Assembly (NCBI RefSeq): GCF_023169885.1
Contig: NZ_AP025516.1
Span: 2,831,501-2,895,500 of the forward strand
Origin: Desulfofustis limnaeus
Lineage (GTDB): Bacteria > Desulfobacterota > Desulfobulbia > Desulfobulbales > Desulfocapsaceae
Direction of reading: 5' to 3'
DNA length: 64,000 bases
Part shown: positions 8,763 through 16,570 of the stretch, piece by piece
How the letters are laid out: each line of letters starts with the position of its first letter
How positions within the stretch are numbered: the first letter of the stretch is position 1
Notes under the pieces: generated by a model
What the model saw: only the letters and a program-made list of their open reading frames with translations
Told to the model about the DNA's origin: nothing
Database searches by the model: none
Translations under genes and position numbers: made by a program

Positions 8763-11070
8763 CCGACGAACACCCAATATCGGCGAGGAGCTGCCGCGTA
8801 TGGATGCGTACACCAAAGTGTGCGGCGCCGAGCCCTTCGCCGTCGACGGCTATCCCGAAAACCTGCTGTGGGCCGGGGTCAAACGAGCTGGCGTCCCCCA
8901 TGCCCGGCTCCTCGGTGTAGCGGTCGACCGGGCGCTCGCCCTGGCAGGAGTCCGGGCGGTGCTGACCGCCGCGGCCATCTCCGGCACCAACCGGCAGGGT
9001 GTGATTCGCCGGGATCAGCCGGTGCTGGTCGACGATCGGGTGCGACACTGCGGCGATCCCGTGGCGCTGGTGGTGGCGGAAGATCAGGAAACGCTGGCCG
9101 CGGCAATTGAGCTGATCACGCTGGACCTGGAGCCGCTGCCTCCGATTTTTGAGCCCCGCGCCGCCCTGGCGGAAGACGCGGTGCTGCTGCATCCGGAACA
9201 TCCCGGCGGCAACCAACTGTTTGGCGCCCGCCTGGTCAACGGCGCGGGTCTGGAAGGATTTGCCGAATGCGCGGTAACCGTTGAGGCCACCTTCCATCTG
9301 CCCCGCCAGGCCCACGCCTTTCTGGAAACGGAAAACGGCTGGGCGATCGCCGACGCCGCCGGCCAGATCGACATGACCGTCTCCACCCAGACCCCATTCC
9401 GCGACCGGTTCGAAGTGGCCGAAGCACTTGGCCTCGAGCAGAACCGGATCCGCATTCGTGCCCCTTACTGCGGTGGGGCTTTTGGCGGCAAGGACGGTAT
9501 CACCGTGCAGAGCCTGCTGGCCCTGGCGGCCCTGCACTGTCCGGAGCGACCGGTAAAGATGTGGTGGCGGCGCGAAGAGAGCTTTATTGCCGGAGTCAAG
9601 CGGCATCCGGCTCACCTCCATTATCGACTGGGCGCCGACCGGGGCGGTACGCTGGTGGCCCTGGCGGTGGACGGCTGGTTCGATACCGGCCCCTACGACC
9701 ATCTCGGTGGCGTGGTTGCAGCCCTGGCACTGGAGCATGCCGGTGGCCCCTACCGGATTCCCCACACCGACCTGCAGACTCGGGCCGTCTACACCAACAA
9801 CCCGGTTTCCGGCGCGTTCCGGGGTTTCGGCGTCCCCCAGGTGGCAACCGCCATGGAGTCGATGATGGATCTGCTGGCCCGCCGTCTTGATTGCTGCCCG
9901 CTGGAGTTACGCCGGAAAAACGCGCTGGTCCGTGGCGATCGCTGCCCGGCCGGAGTCACCCGCCGCGGCTCGATGGGTCTGACGGCCTGCCTGGACCGGC
10001 TGGCCGAGCACCCTTGGTGGAGCGAACGCGCCGCCTGGCAGGCCGCGGCCGGGCCGCATTGTCGGCGAGGCACCGGCGTAGCCGCCGTGTTTCACGGCAT
10101 GGGGTACGGACCGATCGTTCCCGATGTGGCTACGGCCGGGATCGAACTGCTCGAAGACGGCCGCCTCCAGGTGCAGGTCGGAGTCGTCGACATGGGCCAG
10201 GGCAACGCCGCCACCTGTCTGCAGATGGTCGGCGATCTCCTCAATCAGCCGCAATCGCAGATGACCCTGCTATTGCCCGATACCGCCCGGACCTTTCCCT
10301 GCGGCTCGTCGTCGGCCAGCCGCACCACCTTTACCTACGGCAACGCCCTGCTCCCCGCCGCCCGGCAGATGCGGGAACGACTGCTGGCCAAAGGGGCGGA
10401 AATGTTGTTCGTCCAAGACCCGCAGGAAATGCTGCTGGTTCCCGGCGCCGTCCGTCACCTGGCGAGCGGCAGAGACCTGCCGCTCGCCCAGCTGGCCAAG
10501 CAGCTGGGCCGGGAGGAACGATTCGTCACCAACCATTACCGGGCCCCGGTTGCCCGGGAAAAGAGTACCGACGACGCCAACCTTCGCTTGCATGGGTTCC
10601 CCCATCTCATCTTCTCCCATGCGGTCCATCTGGCCCGCATCGAGGTGGACGAGCTGACCGGCACGATCAGGGTGGTCGATTATCTAAGCATCAGCGACTG
10701 CGGGCGGTTGATCAACCCGCGCACCTTCGCCGGGCAACAGGAAGGCGCTGTGGGGCAGGGGCTCGGCTACGCCCTGATGGAGGACCTGGGGGTGTGCGAT
10801 GGCCGGATCACCACGCCGGACCTGGCCACCTACATCCTGCCCACCGCAGTCGATCTGCCGCCCATGGAGACCATTGCGGTGACGCTGCCCGAACACGACG
10901 GGCCATTCGGCCTCAAAGGGGCCGGGGAAATCGGCATCGACGCGCCGGCGGCGGCCGTCGCCAACGCCGTCCATGACGCTTGCGGCCTGCGGCTGCTGCG
11001 CTTTCCCCTGACCGCTGAACAATTGTTATCTGAGCTCAGCGCCATGACCGGCGGAAATGACGAAAGATGA
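8752..11070 (+). CDS. Xanthine-dehydrogenase-family molybdopterin-binding large subunit
   Basis: 772 residues, the normal length for a separate Mo subunit. Family motifs are CGGAFGGKDG, the Mo-cofactor loop SGAFRGFGVPQ, a Gln-rich segment DMGQGNAATCLQM, and GLKGAGEIGID, whose Glu matches the catalytic base. It should hydroxylate a purine, N-heterocycle or aldehyde using water, passing electrons to the Fe-S/FAD subunit encoded next (4-nt overlap). The usual maturation gene xdhC is not in the window. Substrate cannot be assigned from sequence; the aminotransferase partner hints at an amino-acid-derived heterocycle or aldehyde. Confidence 0.85.
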   Translation: MNHDRRTPNIGEELPRMDAYTKVCGAEPFAVDGYPENLLWAGVKRAGVPHARLLGVAVDRALALAGVRAVLTAAAISGTNRQGVIRRDQPVLVDDRVRHCGDPVALVVAEDQETLAAAIELITLDLEPLPPIFEPRAALAEDAVLLHPEHPGGNQLFGARLVNGAGLEGFAECAVTVEATFHLPRQAHAFLETENGWAIADAAGQIDMTVSTQTPFRDRFEVAEALGLEQNRIRIRAPYCGGAFGGKDGITVQSLLALAALHCPERPVKMWWRREESFIAGVKRHPAHLHYRLGADRGGTLVALAVDGWFDTGPYDHLGGVVAALALEHAGGPYRIPHTDLQTRAVYTNNPVSGAFRGFGVPQVATAMESMMDLLARRLDCCPLELRRKNALVRGDRCPAGVTRRGSMGLTACLDRLAEHPWWSERAAWQAAAGPHCRRGTGVAAVFHGMGYGPIVPDVATAGIELLEDGRLQVQVGVVDMGQGNAATCLQMVGDLLNQPQSQMTLLLPDTARTFPCGSSSASRTTFTYGNALLPAARQMRERLLAKGAEMLFVQDPQEMLLVPGAVRHLASGRDLPLAQLAKQLGREERFVTNHYRAPVAREKSTDDANLRLHGFPHLIFSHAVHLARIEVDELTGTIRVVDYLSISDCGRLINPRTFAGQQEGAVGQGLGYALMEDLGVCDGRITTPDLATYILPTAVDLPPMETIAVTLPEHDGPFGLKGAGEIGIDAPAAAVANAVHDACGLRLLRFPLTAEQLLSELSAMTGGNDER

Positions 11071-12488
11071 AACTACCCTGCATCATCAACGAAGAGCACT
11101 ACCGGCTGGAGGTCCCCGCCGACCGCCGGGTGGTCGACCTGCTCCGCGAGGACCTTGGCCTGACCGGCACCAAGGAAGGCTGCGGCACCGGCGAGTGCGG
11201 CGCCTGCACGGTCCTGGTGGATGGGCGCAGCCGCCTCTCCTGCCTGACCGTGGCCGCCCAGATCGAAGGACGGCGGATCACCACCATCGAAGGGCTGGCC
11301 GACGGAGAAACGCTGCATCCCGTCCAGCAGGCCTTCGTCGACCACGGTGCCGTCCAGTGCGGTTTCTGCACCCCCGGCATGGTCATGACGGCCGTCGACC
11401 TGCTCACTGATCACCCCGAACCGGACCGGACCGAAATCACCCACGCCATCAGCGGCAACCTCTGCCGCTGCACCGGCTACCAGAAGATCATTGACGCCAT
11501 CGACCGGGCCCGGCCATCTATTCCCGGCCCGGCCACCAGGCCGACACTCGCAGCCGCCGACAAGTCCCCGGTGGTCCGCCCGATGGTCCGCGCGGCGACC
11601 CGCTCCTCTCGGCAAATCGTCCTCCCTGACTCCTGTGACCAGCTCTGGCCGCTGCTGGCCGCCAGCCCGGGCGCCCGGCTGTTCTGCGGCGGCACCGATC
11701 TCTTCGTCTGGCTGCGGGCCGGCCGCTGCCAGGCCCGCCTGCTGGTCGGACTGGAGCGAATCGATGAGTTGCGCGGAATCGGCAGCGATGGGGATCACCT
11801 GCGCATCGGTGCCGCCACCACCCATGCCGAACTGCTCGCCGATCCGACCATCAAAGAACATCTGCCGGTCCTGCATCAGGCCGTGGCCCAGTTGGGCTCA
11901 CCGCTCATCCGCCGCACCGGCACCATCGGCGGTAATCTCGTTACCGCCTCACCGGCCGGCGACACCCTGCCACCGCTGGCGGTACTCGAGGCAACGGTGG
12001 AGCTTCGTTCGGCAACCGCCAACCGCCGCCTATCGCTGGAAGAGTTTCTGCTCGGCCCGGGCCGAACCGACTTAAGGGAAGGGGAGATAGTGGCAGCTAT
12101 CCGGATCCCGCTGCCACCACCTGGAAGTCTGCACTCCTTTGAGAAAGTCGGCCGGCGCGCCGCTCTTGCCTGCAGTATCGCCAGCTTGGCCGGCCTGCTC
12201 GACTTGGATGACGACGGCACTATCCGCACCATTCGCCTGGCCTGGGGCAGCGTCGCAGAGACGGTGCTGCGGCTGCCCCAGATCGAAGCAGCGCTCATTG
12301 GCCAACCGCTTGATGACACCCACATCACCGCGGTGCTGCCGGCGGTCAGGAAGCTGGTCAGGCCGATCAGCGATGTCCGGGCCGGGGCCGATTACCGCCG
12401 ACTGGTTGCCGCCAACCTGTTGCGCCGCCTCCCCACCCGCTTCTGCAGCGACCATCGCCTGGCTGCCGGTCGACCACAGCGGCCATGA
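11067..12488 (+). CDS. Xanthine-dehydrogenase-family fused [2Fe-2S]/FAD subunit
   Basis: 473 residues. The N-terminal plant-type ferredoxin (CGTGECGAC, then a single Cys in RLSC) is followed by the helical [2Fe-2S] domain (CGFCTPGM, CRCTGY). From about residue 170 comes an FAD-binding CO-dehydrogenase-medium-type domain with RTGTIGGNLVTASPAGD and the C-terminal clamp. The fusion order is that of XdhA small subunits. It accepts electrons from the Mo subunit encoded just upstream and passes them to NAD or ferredoxin. Last gene of the four-gene operon; it converges on the hybrid kinase at 12533. Confidence 0.87.
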   Translation: MKLPCIINEEHYRLEVPADRRVVDLLREDLGLTGTKEGCGTGECGACTVLVDGRSRLSCLTVAAQIEGRRITTIEGLADGETLHPVQQAFVDHGAVQCGFCTPGMVMTAVDLLTDHPEPDRTEITHAISGNLCRCTGYQKIIDAIDRARPSIPGPATRPTLAAADKSPVVRPMVRAATRSSRQIVLPDSCDQLWPLLAASPGARLFCGGTDLFVWLRAGRCQARLLVGLERIDELRGIGSDGDHLRIGAATTHAELLADPTIKEHLPVLHQAVAQLGSPLIRRTGTIGGNLVTASPAGDTLPPLAVLEATVELRSATANRRLSLEEFLLGPGRTDLREGEIVAAIRIPLPPPGSLHSFEKVGRRAALACSIASLAGLLDLDDDGTIRTIRLAWGSVAETVLRLPQIEAALIGQPLDDTHITAVLPAVRKLVRPISDVRAGADYRRLVAANLLRRLPTRFCSDHRLAAGRPQRP

Positions 12489-12532
12489 AACAACACAACG
12501 GTCAAGAGATCGTTCGCTAACACCCGGCCCCT

Positions 12533-14017
12533 TCAGGCAGGCAGGGCGGCCACGTCAACCACCGGAAAGCTGAGGGTGAAGGTGGTTCCCTGGCCGGGAC
12601 GCGACTGCACGTCGATATAGCCTTGATGCGCCTCGACCACTTCTTTGACCAGGGAGAGGCCGAGCCCGGAACCGGTTATATGCCGGGTCGCCTTCCCCTT
12701 CACCCGATAGAAACGATCAAAGATCGACGTGAGATCCTCCGGCGCGATGCCGATACCGGTATCGGCGAAGACCAGACTGACCAGACCGCCGCTCAGGCTC
12801 GTGGCGATATCCAGCCGCCCCCCTTCCGGTGTGTATTTGATCGCGTTGGAGACGATATTCATGATGGCCGTGCGCATGTGATCGTAATCAACGTTGAACA
12901 GCCACGGCTCGGCACACGGACTGAACGACACGGTGATCCGTTTCGCCTCCGCCTGGGGGCGCATCACCTCGACAATCTCGCCGATCAACTCATGGCCGTT
13001 GGTCGGTTCGAGATTGAAGACCACCGTACCGCTCTCCAGTTTTGAGAGGTTAAGCAGATTTTCGATGAGGCGCAGCAGATCCCTGGTCCGCACCGTCATC
13101 CGGTCATGCAACTGATGACAGGAAAACGCTGCCTCGTACGGGCAGTCGACCTGCAGGGCATAAATCATCTGTTCGATGGAAGCCAGCGGCGATTTCAGCT
13201 CATGGGCGACCATCGCCACGAAATCGGATTTCATCCGATCGATATCCTTCAGGGTCGATATGTCCTCGCAGGTGGTGACCGAGCCGAGCACCATCCCGGA
13301 AGAGGAAAGCACCGGCGCACAATGGGCCCGCAGGCAGCGGCGGCTCAAGGTGCCGGCGGCGAACTCCCGGCTGACCACCCGACCGTTGGCCATCGCCTCC
13401 TGCACCATCTCCATCGCGGCCCGGTCACTGATCGAGTCGGCCAGGGGCTTGCCCACCACCGGGTCGGTCTGGATCTCGAGGAGCTTGATGGCCGCCGGGT
13501 TATGGTGGACAACGATCGCGGCAGGATCGGTGATCAACACCGCCTCCACCATGCAACCAAACACCGTTTTGAGCAGACTCTTCTCCTTCTGCACCGCCTC
13601 CAGGCTGAGGATCCGCTCCTCGCGCAGCCGTTCCGCCTCCGCTTCCAGGCGCAGCTTGGCCACGGCACGCTCGACGACGATACGGATGTAATCGGGGGTG
13701 AACGGCTTGCCGACAAAGTCGAAGGCACCCTGCTTCATGGCCGTCACCGCCTTGGAGACGGTGGCGAAACCGGTGATGACGATGACCTGAATGGACGGCC
13801 GGTTCGACTTGATCCAGTCGAGCACGGCAAACCCGTCAATGCCGGGCATCATCAGATCGAGAAGGACCACGTCATAGCCGTTGTTTTCGATAATTGCGAT
13901 ACCCCGCTCGCCGCTCTCGGCCTTATCTACCTGATAGTCGCGACCGGCTAGCGAACGCTCGACGCCGTCCCTGATCACCTTCTCATCGTCGATAATCAGA
14001 ATGCGCACAGGCTCCAT
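12533..14017 (-). CDS. Receiver-PAS-histidine kinase hybrid
   Basis: 494 residues. A receiver domain (IIDDEK, phospho-acceptor Asp54 in VLLDLMMP) precedes a PAS domain (about 150-260), a HisKA helix with His272 in AHELKSPL, and a HATPase with N box NIVSNAIKYTP and G box GSGLGLSLVKE. It is cytosolic with no membrane segment. Receiver-first architecture implies input from another kinase, plausibly the one at 21597-23183. It is the last gene of the metF2-to-kinase operon and closely resembles the hybrid at 61599-63071, including overall size and domain order. No output domain is attached, so its phosphorylation partner is unknown. Confidence 0.88.
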   Translation of the reverse strand: MEPVRILIIDDEKVIRDGVERSLAGRDYQVDKAESGERGIAIIENNGYDVVLLDLMMPGIDGFAVLDWIKSNRPSIQVIVITGFATVSKAVTAMKQGAFDFVGKPFTPDYIRIVVERAVAKLRLEAEAERLREERILSLEAVQKEKSLLKTVFGCMVEAVLITDPAAIVVHHNPAAIKLLEIQTDPVVGKPLADSISDRAAMEMVQEAMANGRVVSREFAAGTLSRRCLRAHCAPVLSSSGMVLGSVTTCEDISTLKDIDRMKSDFVAMVAHELKSPLASIEQMIYALQVDCPYEAAFSCHQLHDRMTVRTRDLLRLIENLLNLSKLESGTVVFNLEPTNGHELIGEIVEVMRPQAEAKRITVSFSPCAEPWLFNVDYDHMRTAIMNIVSNAIKYTPEGGRLDIATSLSGGLVSLVFADTGIGIAPEDLTSIFDRFYRVKGKATRHITGSGLGLSLVKEVVEAHQGYIDVQSRPGQGTTFTLSFPVVDVAALPA

Positions 14018-14086
14018 GGCTCTCTCCCGCTCATCTCCGTTGTTCGCTCAGCAGCTCCCGGTGTCCAGCCATCCTCAAGCCGGATG

Positions 14087-14473
14087 CTACCGCAACCAAC
14101 TCTTAACCCGATCGAGCAGTTCAGCGGGCTCCACCGGTTTCGGCATATAATCCTCGGCCTCGCTCTCCAGCATATCGCGATGCGTGTAGGTACTGGTCGC
14201 CACCCGATCGGCGACGGCAGTAAGCAGGATGATCGGGATGTCCCGGGTCTGTTCATCGCCCTTGAACTTGGCACAGGCCTCGTGGCCATTCATCACCGGC
14301 ATCATCACATCGAGGACGATGAGATCCGGCTTTTTCTCGGCCACCGCCTCGACCCCCTCCTTGCCGTCATAGGCGACCCGAACTGCATAGCCGCCCTTGG
14401 TCAGGATCACCTTGACCGCTTCGACGAAATCGGGGTCATCGTCCACCAGCAATATCTCTTTCTTGTCCGCCAT
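14087..14473 (-). CDS. Single-domain response regulator
   Basis: 128 residues from the ATG at 14473, chosen because AAAGGAGG precedes it at ideal spacing; a longer open frame upstream lacks such a site. Receiver with LLVDDDPDF, phospho-acceptor Asp55 in VLDVMMP and Lys in the KPVEPAELL segment. No DNA-binding domain, so it acts by protein contact (CheY-like), perhaps relaying between the PAS kinase at 21597 and the hybrid at 12533. It follows metF by 47 nt. Confidence 0.88.
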   Translation of the reverse strand: MADKKEILLVDDDPDFVEAVKVILTKGGYAVRVAYDGKEGVEAVAEKKPDLIVLDVMMPVMNGHEACAKFKGDEQTRDIPIILLTAVADRVATSTYTHRDMLESEAEDYMPKPVEPAELLDRVKSWLR

Positions 14474-14520
14474 CTGTTTCCTCCTTTGGCTTGTATCCGT
14501 TTCGCTCCACCTGAACACCC

Positions 14521-15450
14521 TTATTGGTCAACCACCGGACGAGGCAACAACCCGGCTCCACCGATGATCTCGTGCAGCTTCTCCTCCCATTCGATGGCCA
14601 TCACGTGCACCCCGGCAATCCCTTCCATGTCCCGCAGCTGCTGGATCTGCTCGATGCACATCTCGATGCCCTTGGCCGCCTGCTTTTCCTTCGGCTCATC
14701 GGCCAGCCGCTTGATCACCGGTTCCGGGATGTCGATGCCGGCCACCATCTTGTTCATGAACTTTGCCATGCCCACCGATTTGAGCGGCGTGACGCCGGCC
14801 AGGATCTTGACCCGTTCATGCAGCCCTTTCTTTTTCGCCTGCTCCAGGTAGAGCGTAAATTTCTCCATGTTGTAGATACACTGGGTCTGGACGAAATCGG
14901 CGCCGGCATCGACCTTGAGCTGCAGCCGCGGCACCCTGATCTCGAAGGGGTCGGCGAACGGGTTGACGGCACAGCCGATGAAGAATTTCGGGGCGCCCTC
15001 GAGCTTGTCGCCGGAAGGGAAGACCCCGTCATCGCGCATGGTCTTGACCAGATGGATGAGCTGAATCGAGTCGATATCGAAGACATTCTTGGCCTGCGGA
15101 TCATTGCCGAATTTCTGATGGTCTCCCGACAGGCAGAGCAGGTTGCGCACTCCCAGCGCCGAGGCGCCGAGCAGATCCGACTGCAGGGCGATCCGGTTGC
15201 GATCGCGCACCACCATCTGCAGCAACGGTTCGGTGCCACTCTGCTGCACCAGCAGACAGCCGGCCAGCGAACTCATGCGCACCACCGAGGTTTGGTTGTC
15301 CGTGACATTGCAGGCGTCCACGTTGCCTTTGACGTATGCCGCCTTCTTCAGCACTTTCTCGGGGTCCGCTCCGCGTGGTGGACCGCATTCAGCGGTAACG
15401 GCAAAATGACCGGCGGCGAGTACCTTCTCCAGGTTGCTTCCCGATTTCAT
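14521..15450 (-). CDS. metF: Methylenetetrahydrofolate reductase, MetF catalytic subunit
   Basis: 309 residues from the ATG at 15450 (GGGAGGA upstream); the longer open frame runs through metV and is rejected. FAD TIM-barrel MTHFR family: FAVTAECGPPRGADPEKV, the NVDACNVTDNQ segment, LLCLSGDH and FIGCAVNP. It reduces methylene-THF to methyl-THF in the methyl branch of the Wood-Ljungdahl pathway. The start overlaps the metV stop, and the gene order matches the acetogen clusters in which MetFV binds HdrABC-MvhD to take electrons from a bifurcating complex. A second, divergent MetF is encoded at 23188-24063. Confidence 0.88.
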   Translation of the reverse strand: MKSGSNLEKVLAAGHFAVTAECGPPRGADPEKVLKKAAYVKGNVDACNVTDNQTSVVRMSSLAGCLLVQQSGTEPLLQMVVRDRNRIALQSDLLGASALGVRNLLCLSGDHQKFGNDPQAKNVFDIDSIQLIHLVKTMRDDGVFPSGDKLEGAPKFFIGCAVNPFADPFEIRVPRLQLKVDAGADFVQTQCIYNMEKFTLYLEQAKKKGLHERVKILAGVTPLKSVGMAKFMNKMVAGIDIPEPVIKRLADEPKEKQAAKGIEMCIEQIQQLRDMEGIAGVHVMAIEWEEKLHEIIGGAGLLPRPVVDQ

Positions 15451-16115
15451 CAGACCATGTCCTCCCTGATAATCCGCCGCGGACCGCCGTCTCGAGCACT
15501 GCTCCAGCCCTTGTACGGTTTCAGCTTGCCGTAATTTTCCAGTTGGTCGGGCGCCTTGAGCCGGTCGATGATCAATTGCCAGCCGCAGGGCACCTCTTTG
15601 GACACCTCGCAAACCCCGCCGACCGAGCCGCCGCAGGGCCCGTGAAACAGGGATTTGGCGCAGCGGGTGACGGGACAGATGCCGCCGGTCAGGTGCAGCA
15701 CACAATCACCGCAACCCTGGCACCTCTCCGACCACTCGCCCTGCCGCTCGGTCACCCCGAGAAAACCGGTATTGATGCCGGGCAATAAAGGGGTCCGGTT
15801 GAATTTCTCAGCCATGAACTGAATCCCGGCACCGCAGGCGATGGACAGCACCGCCTGGTAGTCCTCCACATAGGGACGCATCGGTTCGAGATATTCGGGA
15901 TCGCATTGTCGCTCCAAACAGACCTCCCGGATCTCCAATGGTCGTCCGGCCGCCTCCCGGGCCAGACGCAGGGTCGACGCCAGCACCTGAACCTCCTTTT
16001 CGCCGCCGACCCGGCACACGGTGACACAGCCGAAACAGCCGGCAACGACTATTTTGTCGTACAACTCGACCATTTCCAGGATCTCTTCGATTGGTTTTGG
16101 GGTACCGGTTATCAT
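15450..16115 (-). CDS. metV: MetV, methylenetetrahydrofolate reductase C-terminal-type zinc/Fe-S subunit
   Basis: 221 residues from the ATG at 16115, which has AGGAGGAA upstream; the longer frame runs inside mvhD. The N-terminal half includes KIVVAGCFGCVTVCRVGG, and the C-terminal half has the dense cysteine pattern of MetV (CQGCGDC, GGICPVTRCAK, HGPCGGSVGGVCEV). MetV is the partner that links MetF to Hdr-type electron carriers and shows up wherever MetF lacks its own NADH site. It overlaps mvhD by 4 nt and metF by 1 nt. Confidence 0.88.
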   Translation of the reverse strand: MITGTPKPIEEILEMVELYDKIVVAGCFGCVTVCRVGGEKEVQVLASTLRLAREAAGRPLEIREVCLERQCDPEYLEPMRPYVEDYQAVLSIACGAGIQFMAEKFNRTPLLPGINTGFLGVTERQGEWSERCQGCGDCVLHLTGGICPVTRCAKSLFHGPCGGSVGGVCEVSKEVPCGWQLIIDRLKAPDQLENYGKLKPYKGWSSARDGGPRRIIREDMV

Positions 16116-16570
16116 GTCGCAGCTTCCTCCTGGGTAATCGTGCGGCCCTGCATGCCCCGAACCAGATTGATCGGACTCGGGCCAAGTGCTTGTACCTGAT
16201 CGACGAACTCCCCGGCAAACCGGGCAAAGGTCGCCCCTTCTCCGGCGCTGAGGTTGTACATACGGATCCGTTCCGCCCCCAGGCCGATCCTGCCGAGGAT
16301 CTCCGCTACCCGGCCGACCCGGGCCTTGGCGCGGATATTGCCGTTGACGAAGTGGCAATCACCCTCGAGGCAGCCGATCACCATCACCCCATCGGCTCCG
16401 TTCTCGAAGGCCCTGAGCAGCAGAGCCTCCTCAACCCTGCCGGTGCACGGCAGCATGACGATGCTGACCGACACCGGGTAGACACGACGCTCCGAACCTG
16501 CCAGGTCGGCGGCGGTGTAGGCTCAGTGACGGCAGGCGAAGATGATGACGTCCGGGGTAAAATCGCTCAT
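16112..16570 (-). CDS. mvhD: MvhD/VhuD-type delta subunit, probable selenoprotein with in-frame UGA
   Basis: 152 residues if the TGA at 16525-16523 is read as selenocysteine (residue 16). Translation from the ATG at 16570 gives MSDFTPDVIIFACRH-U-AYTAADLAG and then continues into a typical MvhD (LPCTGRV, IGCLEGDCHF). Family members have FxCNWCSYxGADLAG here, so U replaces the second Cys of the CxxC and the motif becomes CxxU. The ATG overlaps the hdrA stop (ATGA) with GGGAG upstream, so the full frame is the coupled one. MvhD passes electrons between HdrA and its partner oxidoreductase. Sec-containing VhuD is known in methanogens. An ordinary caller would start it at 16474 and lose the N-terminus. 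Confidence 0.85.
16492..16509 (-). promoter_or_regulatory. Candidate bacterial SECIS hairpin of mvhD
   Basis: Starting 13 nt after the UGA on the mRNA, CCGACCUGGCAGGUUCGG can fold as CCGA-CC / loop UGGCA / GG-(bulged U)-UCGG. The distance and the bulged U in the upper stem match bacterial SECIS elements such as that of fdhF, which present the loop to SelB. The fold was done by eye. Confidence 0.6.

Noticed and set aside
16112-16474. mvhD as a 120-residue gene starting at the internal GTG, or as a pseudogene with a stop
   Set aside because: The full frame has a coupled ATG, a ribosome-binding site and the family N-terminus; the only interruption is UGA on a Cys codon, followed by a SECIS-like hairpin.
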